Positions 24,010-33,766 of a DNA stretch of 64,000 bases are shown here, one piece after another. Each line of letters starts with the position of its first letter. The stretch's first letter is position 1. This DNA comes from JAGHEK01 sp044426235 (GTDB lineage: Bacteria; Bacillota; Clostridia; Peptostreptococcales; Peptostreptococcaceae). The DNA lies in assembly GCA_044426235.1 (NCBI GenBank), contig JAWXUS010000004.1:38293-102292 (forward strand), written 5' to 3'. Below the pieces are notes generated by a model that saw nothing but the letters and a program-made list of their open reading frames with translations, was not told the origin of the DNA and did not search any database. A program made the translations under genes and the position numbers.

Positions 24010-24570
24010 ATGTATATAGTAGTTGGACTTGGAAATCCTGGTAAGCAATATGACAAAACGAGACACAATATTGGATTTGATGTAATAGATAAGCTAGCTT
24101 ATGAAAATAATATATCTGTAACAAAAATAAAACATAAAGCATTAATTGGTGAGGGTAGAATTGGAAATGAAAAAGTCTTACTTGTAAAACCTCAGACTTA
24201 TATGAATTTAAGTGGTGAAACTTTAATTGATATGTATAACTTTTATAAATTAGATATAGAAAATATTATTGTTGTTTATGATGATATAGACTTAGAAGTT
24301 GGAAAACTTAGAATTAGAAAAAAAGGAAGTGGTGGAACTCATAATGGAATGAGATCAATAATTAAATGTCTTGGTTCAAATGAATTTCCAAGAGTTAGAT
24401 TTGGAGTTTCAAAACCACAAAATGGACAAGACTTAGCAGATTTTGTTTTAGCTAAATTTAGAAAAGAAGAAAATGATGATATTCAAAATGGAATTGAAAA
24501 ATCTGTTAAGGCAATTGAGGAAATAATAAAGGAATCAGTAGATAGTTCAATGAACAAATATAATAATTAA
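24010..24570 (+). CDS. pth: Peptidyl-tRNA hydrolase
   Basis: Pth frees tRNA from peptidyl-tRNA that drops off ribosomes. The 186-residue protein has VGLGNPGKQYDKTRHNIGFD with catalytic His19, VKPQTYMNLSG and DDIDLEVGKLRIRKKGSGGT, all family signatures. AGGAGG precedes the ATG. Only 20 bp separate it from mfd, so they form one transcription unit, an order widely conserved in Firmicutes. Confidence 0.96.
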   Translation: MYIVVGLGNPGKQYDKTRHNIGFDVIDKLAYENNISVTKIKHKALIGEGRIGNEKVLLVKPQTYMNLSGETLIDMYNFYKLDIENIIVVYDDIDLEVGKLRIRKKGSGGTHNGMRSIIKCLGSNEFPRVRFGVSKPQNGQDLADFVLAKFRKEENDDIQNGIEKSVKAIEEIIKESVDSSMNKYNN

Positions 24571-24590
24571 AAATAGAAAGGGGAATGTTT

Positions 24591-27500
24591 ATGAATAGTT
24601 TAATGCTAAATCCTCTAATAAATTCAGTAGAATACAATGATTTAATAAGTATATTAAAAAGCAAAAATGTTATTTTAAATGGATTACTAAAGTCGCAAAA
24701 ATCTCATATTGCATATTTATTGAATCAAAAGTTAGATAAGCAAATGCTATATATTTGTAGTAATGTGCTGGAGGCAAAAAAAGTATATGAAGATTTAAAG
24801 TTTTATAATAATGAAAATGTTGAATATTTAGGATATGAAGACATTTTATTTTATCATTTAGATGCTAAAGATAGAAGTATTGAGGCAAAAAAAATAAAGA
24901 CTTTAAGTAGACTTTTAAGAAAAGAAAAAATAATACTTGTAACTTCAGTTGAGGCTATTTTAAAAAAATACGTCCCAAAAGAAATATTAATTAAAAATAC
25001 TAATAAATTTAAAGTAAGTGAAAATATAGATATTGAAGAATTTACTCAAAATTTAATTAGATTAGGATACGAAAGAGTATCAAAAGTTGAAGGATTTGGT
25101 CAATTTAGTGTTCGTGGAGGAATAATTGATATATTTTCTCTTGAATACGAAAAGCCAGTTCGTATAGAGCTTTTTGATGATGAAATAGAATCAATTAGAA
25201 TTTTTGATATTTATTCTCAAAAATCTGTTGAAAATTTAGAAAGTGCAGTGATTACTCCATCAAGAGAATTTATTTATCCTCTTAATACTACTAGTGCAGT
25301 AATAGATTTAAAAAGTGATTCAACTGATTTAACTAAAGAAGAAGTTTTTAGAGATATAGATAATATTGAATATCGAACGTATTTTGAAGGAATTGAAAAT
25401 TACATAGATTATATCTATAAGGATTGCGATAAAAGTTTGTTTAATTATTTAGAAGAAGATGCATTTATTTTCTTTGAAGATATTTCAAGAACTAAAGAGA
25501 GAATAGAAAATTATAGAAATGAATTTACTCAAAATTATCAACTTAATCTTGAAAGAGGTACAACTCTAAAAAATCAAGGAAATTTGATTTATGATTATAG
25601 TGAATTTGAATATTTAATTCAAGGTAGAAAAATAATTTTAAATTCAATACTTAAAAGTAATATAAAAGATTTTAAAATTAATAAAAATATTGATTTTGAT
25701 GTTAGAGAAGTAGCAAAATTTAATGGTAAGTTAGATTTATTGATTGAAGAAATAAAAAGATTTAAATCGCAAGATTATAAAATATTACTTGGAACTAATA
25801 GTTTAGATAGAGCTAAAAAGTTAAGTGATGAACTTTTTGATGCAAAAATTGATAATACAGTTATTGAAAATGATGATTATGATATAAAAAATTCTCAAGT
25901 TATAATTTCTCCAGTTAGAATAAATCAAGGATTTGAATATAAATCTATAAAGTTTATAGTTATAACTGATAATGAAATGATTGGACTAAATAAAACTATA
26001 ACAAAAAGTAAGATTAATAAAGGTAAAAAAAGTAAAAAAATAGAGTCATTTTTAGAACTTAATATAGGGGATTATGTTGTTCATGAAAGTAGTGGAGTTG
26101 GAAGATATACAGGAGTTGAACAAATAACTATAAATAATATAAAAAGAGATTACTTAAAGGTAGTTTATCAAGGTGGAGATAATCTTTATTTACCAATTGA
26201 TCAAATGGATAAGATCCAAAAATATATTGGTGTTGATGATGAAAAAGTAAAGATTAATAAACTTGGAAGTGCAGAATGGCTAAAGGCTAAAAATAAGGTT
26301 AAAAAAGAAATAGAGGATATGACTAAAGATTTAATAGATCTTTATGCAAAAAGAAATAAAGTAAAAGGATTCAAATTTTCAGAAGATACTGCTTGGCAAA
26401 GTGAATTCGAAGAAATGTTTCCACATCAAGAAACAAATGATCAGTTAACCGCAATACAAGACACTAAAATTGATATGGAAAGTAATAAAGTAATGGATAG
26501 GTTAATTTGTGGTGATGTTGGTTATGGAAAGACTGAAGTTGCTATAAGAGCTATATTTAAGGCTTGTATGGATAGTAAGCAAGTTGCGGTTTTAGTGCCG
26601 ACAACAATTTTAGCGCAACAACATTACAATACATTTAAAGAACGATTTGAACAATATGGTTTAAGAGTTGAAGTTATTAGTAGACTAAAAACCACTGCAC
26701 AACAACAAAAAATAATAAGAGATACAGAAAAAGGATCAGTTGATGTTTTAATCGGAACACATAGAATTATTTCAAAAGATATTAGTATTCCAAAATTAGG
26801 ACTTGTAGTTATAGATGAAGAACAAAGATTTGGGGTAAGGCATAAAGAAGCACTAAAAAAGATTAAATCTGAAATAGATGTTTTAACATTGTCTGCAACT
26901 CCAATTCCAAGAACACTACATATGTCACTTAGTGGAATTCGTGATATGAGCGTTATAGAAGAACCACCTCAAGAAAGACATCCTGTAATAACTTATGTTA
27001 CAGAGGCTAAAGATAGTATTATTCAAGATGAGATAGAAAGAGAAATATCAAGAGATGGTCAAGTGTTTTTTGTTTATAATAGAGTTGAAACAATAGATCA
27101 TATGGCAAATAGGATAAATAAATTAGTACCAGATGCAAAAGTTGCAGTTGCCCATGGTAGAATGACTCCAAAAGATCTTGAAAATATAATACTTGGATTT
27201 TTAAATAAAAAATATAATGTATTAGTTTGTACAACTATAATTGAAACTGGAATGGACATATCAAATGCAAATACTATGATAATTTATGATGCAGATAAAA
27301 TGGGATTATCTCAACTTTATCAGTTAAGAGGAAGAGTTGGAAGAAGTAAAAGGCAAGGATATGCTTATTTAATGTATGAAAAAGAAAAGACTTTGAGTGA
27401 AGTTGCAGAAAAAAGGCTTAAAGCTATAAAAGAGTTTACAGAGTTTGGATCAGGATTTAAAATTGCGATGAGAGACCTTGAAATTAGAGGAGCAGGAAGT

Positions 27501-27980
27501 GTTCTTGGTGCAAAACAACACGGACATATGTCTATTATTGGTTATGATTTATACGTTAAAATGTTAAATGAGGCAATAAGAAAAGTTAAAGGTGAGGATA
27601 TAGTAGAAGAGGTTGACGTTGAAATTGATATTCCAGTTAATGCATATATTCCAAACAGTTATATTGAAGATGAAGTTGTTAAAATTGATATGTATAAAAA
27701 GATTTCATATATAAATTCAAAAGAAGATATAAAGCAAATTTCTGAAGAGTTAGAAGATAGATTTTCAGATATTCCTCTTTCTGTAAAAACTTTATTAAAA
27801 ATTGCATATATAAAATCATTATGTAAAATATTAAGGATTGAAAAAGTAAGACAAATAAAAGATGAGATAATTCTTGCACCGCTTACAAGATATAAAACAA
27901 AAGAAAAGATGGGTTCTAAAGTAGTTTTTGAACTTGAAGAACTACTTGAAAATATGATTAAATTAAAAAAAATTAAATAA
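24591..27980 (+). CDS. mfd: Transcription-repair coupling factor
   Basis: Mfd removes RNA polymerase stalled at DNA lesions and recruits UvrA. The 1129-residue protein has the UvrB-like N-terminal region (VEGFGQFSVRGGIIDIFSLE), the RNA polymerase-interacting CarD-like domain (NIGDYVVHESSGVGRYTGVE), the RecG-like motor with Walker A GDVGYGKTE and VIDEEQRFGV, the LRGRVGRS motif and a C-terminal TRCF domain. I chose ATG 24591 over ATG 24585, because GAAAGGGG ends just two bases before 24585 but at proper distance from 24591. Confidence 0.97.
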   Translation: MNSLMLNPLINSVEYNDLISILKSKNVILNGLLKSQKSHIAYLLNQKLDKQMLYICSNVLEAKKVYEDLKFYNNENVEYLGYEDILFYHLDAKDRSIEAKKIKTLSRLLRKEKIILVTSVEAILKKYVPKEILIKNTNKFKVSENIDIEEFTQNLIRLGYERVSKVEGFGQFSVRGGIIDIFSLEYEKPVRIELFDDEIESIRIFDIYSQKSVENLESAVITPSREFIYPLNTTSAVIDLKSDSTDLTKEEVFRDIDNIEYRTYFEGIENYIDYIYKDCDKSLFNYLEEDAFIFFEDISRTKERIENYRNEFTQNYQLNLERGTTLKNQGNLIYDYSEFEYLIQGRKIILNSILKSNIKDFKINKNIDFDVREVAKFNGKLDLLIEEIKRFKSQDYKILLGTNSLDRAKKLSDELFDAKIDNTVIENDDYDIKNSQVIISPVRINQGFEYKSIKFIVITDNEMIGLNKTITKSKINKGKKSKKIESFLELNIGDYVVHESSGVGRYTGVEQITINNIKRDYLKVVYQGGDNLYLPIDQMDKIQKYIGVDDEKVKINKLGSAEWLKAKNKVKKEIEDMTKDLIDLYAKRNKVKGFKFSEDTAWQSEFEEMFPHQETNDQLTAIQDTKIDMESNKVMDRLICGDVGYGKTEVAIRAIFKACMDSKQVAVLVPTTILAQQHYNTFKERFEQYGLRVEVISRLKTTAQQQKIIRDTEKGSVDVLIGTHRIISKDISIPKLGLVVIDEEQRFGVRHKEALKKIKSEIDVLTLSATPIPRTLHMSLSGIRDMSVIEEPPQERHPVITYVTEAKDSIIQDEIEREISRDGQVFFVYNRVETIDHMANRINKLVPDAKVAVAHGRMTPKDLENIILGFLNKKYNVLVCTTIIETGMDISNANTMIIYDADKMGLSQLYQLRGRVGRSKRQGYAYLMYEKEKTLSEVAEKRLKAIKEFTEFGSGFKIAMRDLEIRGAGSVLGAKQHGHMSIIGYDLYVKMLNEAIRKVKGEDIVEEVDVEIDIPVNAYIPNSYIEDEVVKIDMYKKISYINSKEDIKQISEELEDRFSDIPLSVKTLLKIAYIKSLCKILRIEKVRQIKDEIILAPLTRYKTKEKMGSKVVFELEELLENMIKLKKIK

Positions 27981-28000
27981 TAAAATTGGGTGGTGGAGTA

Positions 28001-28960
28001 TTGAAAAAATTAAATTTATTATCATTTATATTAATAAATAGTATTTTAATTACAGGATGTAATAATTTTAAAGATAATACAGCTATAATAGTTAATGATG
28101 AAAATGTTAGTTCATTAGAGGTTCAAAATGTGCTTAATTTATATAAAATAGAAATCGAAAGTTTTGCAGGGGAGAAACTTTTTGAAGATGAAGAATATAA
28201 AGAAGAATTAAAACAAAATATAATAAATCAAATTTCTAGTATGAAAGTATTATATCAAGAGGCTAAAGAAGAAAATTTACTTCCAACTCAATATGAGCTA
28301 AAAGAACATATTCAAAAAATAGAGGATAGTATTAATAATGATGAAAAATATAAAGCTAAATTAGAAGAATTAGGAATAGATGATTATTTTATCGAAGAAC
28401 AACAAAAGTTAAATTTAGCAATTGATATGCACAGAGAAAATTTTTATAAAAATGAAAAAATAAGTGATGAAGAAATAGAAATTTATTATGAAGAAAATAA
28501 AGATAACTTATTATCTTATGATTTAAGATTATCGCAAATTTTTATAACTAAGGCTAATAAAACTAGTACAGAGGCTAAAAATGAAATTGAAATTATACTT
28601 GATAAAATAAAAAATGGAGAAAATTTTGAAGATATAGCCAAGGAATTTTCAGAAGATAAAAATTCATCTATAAAAAGTGGAGATTTAGGGTTTGTATCCG
28701 AAGGAAATGTTCCAAGTTATTTAACGGGTAATTATGAAATGTTAGAAGTCGGTCAAATTTCGGATATAATTAGCAGCGATTATGGGTATCATATTGTAAA
28801 AATTTGTGATAAAATAGAAAAAATAACATCATTAGAAGAATCTAAAAATACTATTGAGGAAGTTTTTATTAAAGAAAGATACCTTGACTTAGTAGATGAA
28901 TTAGTTAAAAATTCAGAAATTGAATTAAAAGAAGATATAATTGAAAAACTTGAATTCTAA
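28001..28960 (+). CDS. prsA: PrsA-like foldase lipoprotein
   Basis: The 319-residue protein has a lipoprotein signal with lipobox ITGC (Cys20), a helical SurA/PrsA N-terminal region and a parvulin rotamase domain (about 185-285: LRLSQIFITKAN, FEDIAKEFSED, GDLGFVSEGNVPSYL, DYGYHIVKI). It should act on the outer membrane face, folding secreted proteins by proline isomerisation. The start is a TTG at 28001, preceded by GGTGGAG; the TTG at 27986 is too close to mfd and lies upstream of that site. It follows mfd by 20 bp and is followed by spoVT. Confidence 0.9.
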   Translation: MKKLNLLSFILINSILITGCNNFKDNTAIIVNDENVSSLEVQNVLNLYKIEIESFAGEKLFEDEEYKEELKQNIINQISSMKVLYQEAKEENLLPTQYELKEHIQKIEDSINNDEKYKAKLEELGIDDYFIEEQQKLNLAIDMHRENFYKNEKISDEEIEIYYEENKDNLLSYDLRLSQIFITKANKTSTEAKNEIEIILDKIKNGENFEDIAKEFSEDKNSSIKSGDLGFVSEGNVPSYLTGNYEMLEVGQISDIISSDYGYHIVKICDKIEKITSLEESKNTIEEVFIKERYLDLVDELVKNSEIELKEDIIEKLEF

Positions 28961-28973
28961 TAAAAATTAATGT

Positions 28974-28998
28974 ATCTATCGAAATCAATAGATTTTTG
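28974..28998 (+). terminator. Weak hairpin after prsA
   Basis: ATCTAT and ATAGAT form a 6-bp stem followed by TTTT. It is a weak terminator candidate before spoVT. Confidence 0.35.
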
Positions 28999-29054
28999 TA
29001 TATTTTTCTTAAAGGTGGTAAAAATAACTTTAAATTATCAATGGAGGATAAAAA

Positions 29055-29591
29055 ATGAGAGCTACAGGAATAGTAAGAAGAATAGATGACCTAGGAAGAG
29101 TTGTAATTCCAAAAGAGATAAGAAAAACTTTAAGAATAAGAGAAGGAGATCCATTAGAAATATTTACTGCAAAAGATGGTGAGATAATCCTTAAAAAATA
29201 CTCTCCTATTGGAGAAATAGATGCATTTGCTGAAGAATTTGCTGAAACATTATCTGAAACATTAGAATTTGGGATAATAATTACAGATTTAGATACAATA
29301 ATTGCAACATCAAAGGTTTCAAAAGACTACAAAGAAAAAGCTATAAGTAGTGAACTTGAAAAGTACTTAGAAGATAGAAGGTTAAAAAGTTACAATGAAT
29401 CTAAGATAATACCAGTATATAAAGATGATCACATGGATTACAAAGAACAAATAATAGTTCCTATACTTAGTTTATCAAGAGATTGTATAGGTTGTGTTAC
29501 TATAGTTTCTGAAGAAGAAGGAAAACTTGGAGAAAACGAAGAAAACATAGCAAAAATTGCTGCTGGTTTCTTAGGAAAACAAATTCAATAA
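29055..29591 (+). CDS. spoVT: Stage V sporulation protein T
   Basis: SpoVT is a forespore transcription regulator that tunes sigma-G genes and germination in Bacillus and Clostridia. The 178 residues combine an AbrB swapped-hairpin DNA-binding domain (1-50, TGIVRRIDDLGRVVIPKEIR) with a C-terminal GAF-like domain (about 55-178). The length separates it from the short AbrB proteins. GGAGG precedes the ATG. I looked for a sigma-G promoter in the 90 bp upstream and did not find a convincing one. Confidence 0.96.
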   Translation: MRATGIVRRIDDLGRVVIPKEIRKTLRIREGDPLEIFTAKDGEIILKKYSPIGEIDAFAEEFAETLSETLEFGIIITDLDTIIATSKVSKDYKEKAISSELEKYLEDRRLKSYNESKIIPVYKDDHMDYKEQIIVPILSLSRDCIGCVTIVSEEEGKLGENEENIAKIAAGFLGKQIQ

Positions 29592-29601
29592 ACCAAAATT
29601 C

Positions 29602-29630
29602 AAAGTCCTAAATAATTAGGACTTTTTTTT
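29602..29630 (+). terminator. Intrinsic terminator of spoVT
   Basis: AAGTCCTAA pairs perfectly with TTAGGACTT and is followed by T8. Confidence 0.92.
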
Positions 29631-29670
29631 ATTACGATATTTTAAAAAATATATTTTAATTCTAGTTATG

Positions 29671-29700
29671 TTGAATATACTATTACATATGTGATATATT
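29671..29700 (+). promoter_or_regulatory. Promoter of the flippase gene
   Basis: TTGAAT (29671-29676) and TATATT (29695-29700) are 18 bp apart, and TG at 29692-29693 makes an extended -10. Confidence 0.5.
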
Positions 29701-29736
29701 TAAGAGTGTTACAAAATTTAGGAGGGAAAAAATTTT

Positions 29737-31341
29737 ATGAAAGAAAAAGAATCATTTCTAAAAGGTGCCTTTATTCTTGGTTTAGCGGGAATATTCATAA
29801 AGCTTATGGGTGGTGTATTTAGGATACCATTAGGTAACTTTTTAGGAGCTGAAGGGATAGGGTATTATCAAGCAGCATATCCTATTTATACACTATTTTT
29901 AACACTTGCAACAGCAGGGTTTCCAACTGCACTTGCAAAACTTGTATCAGAAAAGAATGCTAAGGGTGATTTTAAGGGAGCAAATAAAATATTTAGAGTT
30001 TCTCACTTAACGCTATTATTAACAGGGATAGTATCATTTATGATATTCTTCTTTGGAGCAGATTATATAGTAAATGACATAATAAAAAACCCAGGAGCAT
30101 ATTATGCAATGCTTGCAATTGCACCTTCATTATTATTTGTTCCGGTAATGTCTGCATATCGTGGATACTTCCAAGGAAGACGTGATATGAGTAAGATAGC
30201 ATTATCTCAAATAGGGGAGCAATTCTTTAGAGTAATCCTTGGTTTAGCACTTGCATTTTACTTAATGGAACTTTATGGCCCAAAATTTGGAGCAGCAGGA
30301 GCGGTAATGGGTGCAACTGTTGGTGCAATGTTCTCAATTCTTTATTTAATCGTAATATATTTAATTGAAGGAAAGAAAAGAAAAGTTGAACTTGAAAAAA
30401 GTAAGCATTTCCCAGATGAAAGTACATTTACAATATTAAAAAAATTATTAGTAGTTGCGGTTCCAATAACTATTGGTGCAGCAGTTATGCCACTTGTAAA
30501 TATGATAGATACAGTTTTAGTAATTAGAAGACTTGAAGTTGCAGGATTTTCACTAAGTGAGGCAAATGCGATGTTTGGTCAATTAACGGGTATGGCAATG
30601 ACAATAGTTAATTTACCATCAGTTTTAACTGTTGCTATGAGTATGAGTTTAGTACCATCAATTTCAGAATCATTTGCAAGAGGGGACAAAAAACAAGCAA
30701 CAAAAGATACTCAAAATGGAATAAAAGTAACACTTCTTATGGTATTACCTGCGGCATTTGGTATAGCATCACTTGCGCATCCATTAATGTCTTTATTATA
30801 TCCAAATGAACCTTCGCTAGTTGGAGATATTTTACTTATAATATCACCTTGTGTAATTTTCTTAGGATTAATACAAACTATGAATGGAATACTTCAAGGT
30901 ATGGGAAAACCAATGGTTCCAGTTATAGCACTTTTAGTTGGTATGGCAGTTAAAGTATTTTTAAGTTATACACTAACTGCAATGCCACAAGTAAATATAT
31001 TTGGTTCTGCAATAGGAACAGTTTCAGCATACACGATAGCTGTTATAATTGAAATAATTTATTTAGTTAAAGTTATTAAAATAAAATTCTCAATAAAAGA
31101 TTTTGTTGTAAAACCATTAATAACTGTTATAACAATGTTTGTAGTTGTTAAATTAAGTTACGCAGGATTTGCTGGAATAATTGGTACGAAACTTGCTACA
31201 GTAGTTGCAGTATTAGTTGGAATAATAGCTTATGGAATAGTTTTAATATTTATAGGTGGAATTACAAAAGATGAAATATTAACTATGCCAAAAGGACAAA
31301 AGTTATATCAGGTACTTAGAAAAATAAAACTAATGAAATAA
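29737..31341 (+). CDS. MurJ/SpoVB-like polysaccharide flippase
   Basis: The 534-residue protein is a multidrug/oligosaccharidyl-lipid/polysaccharide (MOP) exporter with about 14 membrane helices. Family stretches are KGAFILGLAGIFIKLMGGVF, RIPLGNFLGAEGIGYYQAAY and MPLVNMIDTVLVIRRL. In Firmicutes the gene after spoVT is YabM/SpoVB-like; such proteins flip lipid-linked peptidoglycan or other glycan precursors, with SpoVB needed for spore cortex. I cannot tell vegetative from sporulation use by sequence. AGGAGG precedes the ATG. It is followed closely by mazG. Confidence 0.88.
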   Translation: MKEKESFLKGAFILGLAGIFIKLMGGVFRIPLGNFLGAEGIGYYQAAYPIYTLFLTLATAGFPTALAKLVSEKNAKGDFKGANKIFRVSHLTLLLTGIVSFMIFFFGADYIVNDIIKNPGAYYAMLAIAPSLLFVPVMSAYRGYFQGRRDMSKIALSQIGEQFFRVILGLALAFYLMELYGPKFGAAGAVMGATVGAMFSILYLIVIYLIEGKKRKVELEKSKHFPDESTFTILKKLLVVAVPITIGAAVMPLVNMIDTVLVIRRLEVAGFSLSEANAMFGQLTGMAMTIVNLPSVLTVAMSMSLVPSISESFARGDKKQATKDTQNGIKVTLLMVLPAAFGIASLAHPLMSLLYPNEPSLVGDILLIISPCVIFLGLIQTMNGILQGMGKPMVPVIALLVGMAVKVFLSYTLTAMPQVNIFGSAIGTVSAYTIAVIIEIIYLVKVIKIKFSIKDFVVKPLITVITMFVVVKLSYAGFAGIIGTKLATVVAVLVGIIAYGIVLIFIGGITKDEILTMPKGQKLYQVLRKIKLMK

Positions 31342-31350
31342 AGGTGGATT

Positions 31351-32808
31351 ATGGCGAAAATAAGTATAGTAGGGCTTGGCCCAGGAGAATATTCTTTAAT
31401 TAGTCAAGGAGTACTTGATATTTTAAAAAAATCAACGAATATTTATTTTAGAACTGAAAAGCATCCAGTAATAGATACATTAAAAAAAGAGATAGGATTT
31501 ATATCTCTTGATTACTTCTATGATAACGAAGAAAGCTTTGAGGATGTATACCAAAGTATATCTGAGTATATAATAGAGAAGGGTAAAACTGAAAATTTAG
31601 TTTATGCAGTTCCAGGCCATCCAAGAGTTGCAGAAAAAACAGTCTCTATAATTGATAAATTAGCAAAAGAAAATAATATAGAACTTGAAGTAATACCTTC
31701 TATGAGTTTTGTTGATGCTATGTTTAATTATTTGGCAATAGATCCTGCAGAAGGATTTAAATTAGTTGATGCCTTTGAAATTGAAACTTCATATATCGAT
31801 ACAAACACATCAATGATTATAACTCAAATTTATGATAATTTTATAGCATCAAATATAAAAATTAAATTAATGGAGTATTATGATTTTGATCAAGAAGTTT
31901 GTGTTGTAAATGGAGCTGGAATTAAAGGTTTAGAAACAAAAAACTATATGAAACTTCACGAACTAGACAGACCAGAAAATAAATTCGATTATTTATCTAG
32001 TTTATATATAGCAAAAAGTACAAAAAAAATGTATAATAATGTTTATGAATTAGAACAAATAATAGAAAGACTAAGAGGAGAAAATGGTTGTGATTGGGAC
32101 AAAAAACAAACACACGAAACTCTAAAAAAATGTCTGATTGAGGAATGTTATGAACTTGTTCAAGCTATTGAAAATGATGATATTGATGAAATGATTGAGG
32201 AGTTAGGAGATATATTACTTCAAGTTATTTTTCATTCTCAAATGGGAAAAGAAAGTGGATATTTTGATTTTAAGGAAGTTATAAACGGTATTTGTAATAA
32301 ATTAATAAATAGACACCCACATATTTTCAAAAATAAAAAAATAGATATGGACAGATTCGAAGAAATATGGGAAGATATAAAGAAAGAGGAAAAAAATGAA
32401 TCAAAAGTGTCTGAGAGTTTAAATAGAATTCCAACACATTTACCAGCACTATTAAAATCAGAAAAAATTCAAAAAAAAGCAAAATTAGTTGGATTTGACT
32501 GGGATAATTCTGAGGATATAATTAAAAAAATTCACGAAGAATTAAAAGAAATGCTTGACGAAGTAGAAAGTATGAATATAAAATACATAAAGGAAGAACT
32601 AGGCGATTTAATATTTTCAATAGTTAATCTATCTAGATTCTTTAGCATAGATCCAGAAGAGGCACTTAATTTAACCAACAAAAAATTTGTAGATAGATTT
32701 GAATTTATGGAAGACTATGCAATTAAAAATGGTATTGATTTTAAAAAATCTTCTCTTGAAGAAAAAGACAGACTTTGGGAAATATCTAAGAAGTCTTTAA
32801 AAAGTTAA
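31351..32808 (+). CDS. mazG: Tetrapyrrole methylase/MazG fusion (YabN type)
   Basis: The 485-residue protein fuses a SAM-dependent tetrapyrrole-methylase-like domain (1-215, ISIVGLGPGEYSLIS and VPGHPRVAEKT) to a MazG nucleotide pyrophosphohydrolase (about 225-485). Two MazG repeats are visible, EELGDILLQVIFHSQM and EELGDLIFSIVNLSRF, with acidic metal ligands. MazG hydrolyses NTPs, cleaning the pool of damaged nucleotides; the role of the methylase part is unknown. The fusion is standard for YabN of Bacillus. AAAGGTGG precedes the ATG, 9 bp after the flippase gene. Confidence 0.94.
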   Translation: MAKISIVGLGPGEYSLISQGVLDILKKSTNIYFRTEKHPVIDTLKKEIGFISLDYFYDNEESFEDVYQSISEYIIEKGKTENLVYAVPGHPRVAEKTVSIIDKLAKENNIELEVIPSMSFVDAMFNYLAIDPAEGFKLVDAFEIETSYIDTNTSMIITQIYDNFIASNIKIKLMEYYDFDQEVCVVNGAGIKGLETKNYMKLHELDRPENKFDYLSSLYIAKSTKKMYNNVYELEQIIERLRGENGCDWDKKQTHETLKKCLIEECYELVQAIENDDIDEMIEELGDILLQVIFHSQMGKESGYFDFKEVINGICNKLINRHPHIFKNKKIDMDRFEEIWEDIKKEEKNESKVSESLNRIPTHLPALLKSEKIQKKAKLVGFDWDNSEDIIKKIHEELKEMLDEVESMNIKYIKEELGDLIFSIVNLSRFFSIDPEEALNLTNKKFVDRFEFMEDYAIKNGIDFKKSSLEEKDRLWEISKKSLKS

Positions 32809-32861
32809 AAATATAGAAATTAATTTATTAGTTTCTATTTAAAATAATTAGGAGGTTTACT

Positions 32862-33140
32862 ATGAACAAGTCAGAATTAGTAACAAAAATGGCAGAAAAA
32901 AGTGGATTAAGTAAAAAAGATACTCAAATAGCATTAGATGCTTTTATGGGAGCTGTTGAAGATGCTTTAGTAGAAGGTGAAAAAATACAATTAGTTGGAT
33001 TTGGAACTTTTGAAACTAGAGAAAGATCAGCAAGACAAGGAAGAAACCCAAGAAATCCAGAGCAAATAATAGAAATACCTGCATCAAAAGCACCAGTTTT
33101 TAAAGCTGGAAAAGGTCTTAAAGATAAGGTTAATGCATAA
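32862..33140 (+). CDS. hup: Nucleoid protein HU
   Basis: The 92-residue DNA-bending protein has the HU/IHF signature, MNKSELVTKMAEKSGLSKKD at the N-terminus and GFGTFETRERSARQGRNPR in the DNA-binding arm. HU compacts the chromosome as a dimer. A strong AGGAGG site is present and a terminator follows. It lies between mazG and rqcP, as in the Bacillus yabN/yabO region. Confidence 0.97.
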   Translation: MNKSELVTKMAEKSGLSKKDTQIALDAFMGAVEDALVEGEKIQLVGFGTFETRERSARQGRNPRNPEQIIEIPASKAPVFKAGKGLKDKVNA

Positions 33141-33149
33141 TTTATAAGT

Positions 33150-33181
33150 GAAAGTGTGGGATTAATTTACCACACTTTTTC
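33150..33181 (+). terminator. Intrinsic terminator of hup
   Basis: AAAGTGTGG pairs with CCACACTTT across a 10-base loop; five T follow. Confidence 0.85.
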
Positions 33182-33207
33182 TTTATTAATTTTTAAAGGA
33201 GTAGACT

Positions 33208-33450
33208 ATGAGATTAGATAAATTTTTAAAAGTTTCAAGAATAATAAAAAGAAGAAGTGTTGCTAAAGATGCTTGTGATAAAGGAATAGTAACAATAAAT
33301 GAAAAATTAGCTAAATCATCATCAGAAGTTAAGTGTGGAGATTTACTTGAGATAAAATTTGGAGAAAAAATTATTAAATATAGAATAACTGAAATTAAAG
33401 AGCACGTTTTAAAAAATGATGCAAAAGAAATGTATGAGATAGTAGAATAA
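33208..33450 (+). CDS. rqcP: RqcP (YabO) S4-domain RNA-binding protein
   Basis: The 80-residue protein is almost entirely an S4 domain: MRLDKFLKVSRIIKRRSVAK, then GIVTINEKLAKSSSEVKCGD. In Bacillus subtilis RqcP binds stalled 50S subunits and cooperates with RqcH in adding C-terminal alanine tails to nascent chains. It is of the usual length and lies in the conserved hup-rqcP-yabP-yabQ-divIC order. AAAGGAG precedes the ATG. Confidence 0.92.
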   Translation: MRLDKFLKVSRIIKRRSVAKDACDKGIVTINEKLAKSSSEVKCGDLLEIKFGEKIIKYRITEIKEHVLKNDAKEMYEIVE

Positions 33451-33465
33451 ATCCCTTATTCTTTT

Positions 33466-33496
33466 AGTATATTTAAATTAAAGGTTTAAATATACT
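33466..33496 (+). promoter_or_regulatory. Perfect 12-bp inverted repeat before yabP
   Basis: AGTATATTTAAA (33466-33477) and TTTAAATATACT (33485-33496) end two bases before the yabP ribosome binding site. There is no T tract. It may fold in the rqcP-yabP mRNA or serve as a binding site. Confidence 0.5.
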
Positions 33497-33511
33497 GTGG
33501 AGGGGATATTT

Positions 33512-33766
33512 TTGGAACATAATGTTAATTTGATTGAAAGAAAAAGTTTAACGATATCTGGAGTTGAACATATTTATTCTTTTAATGATAAAAAAGTTGA
33601 AGTTAAAACTTCTGTTGGACAAATGATAATTGAAGGTGAAAATCTTGATATGGGTAAGCTTAGCATAGATGATAATATTATTGATATAAAGGGAATTATA
33701 AATTCTATAACTTATTCCAAAGAAAGAAAGTCAAAGGAAAATATAGTGAAGAGGATATTTAAATAA
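33512..33766 (+). CDS. yabP: Sporulation protein YabP
   Basis: The 84-residue protein belongs to the YabP/YqfC family of small mother-cell sporulation proteins (NLIERKSLTISGVEHIYSFN, VGQMIIEGENLDMGKL). The function is poorly known; YabP is linked to spore assembly. I place the start at TTG 33512, because GGAGGGG (33499-33505) is its ribosome binding site and the GTG at 33497 lies within that site. The stop overlaps the yabQ start by one base. Confidence 0.88.
   Translation: MEHNVNLIERKSLTISGVEHIYSFNDKKVEVKTSVGQMIIEGENLDMGKLSIDDNIIDIKGIINSITYSKERKSKENIVKRIFK

Noticed and set aside
28961..29054. Sigma-G promoter upstream of spoVT
   Set aside because: A GTATA -35-like string exists but no matching CATnnTA -10 at proper distance.
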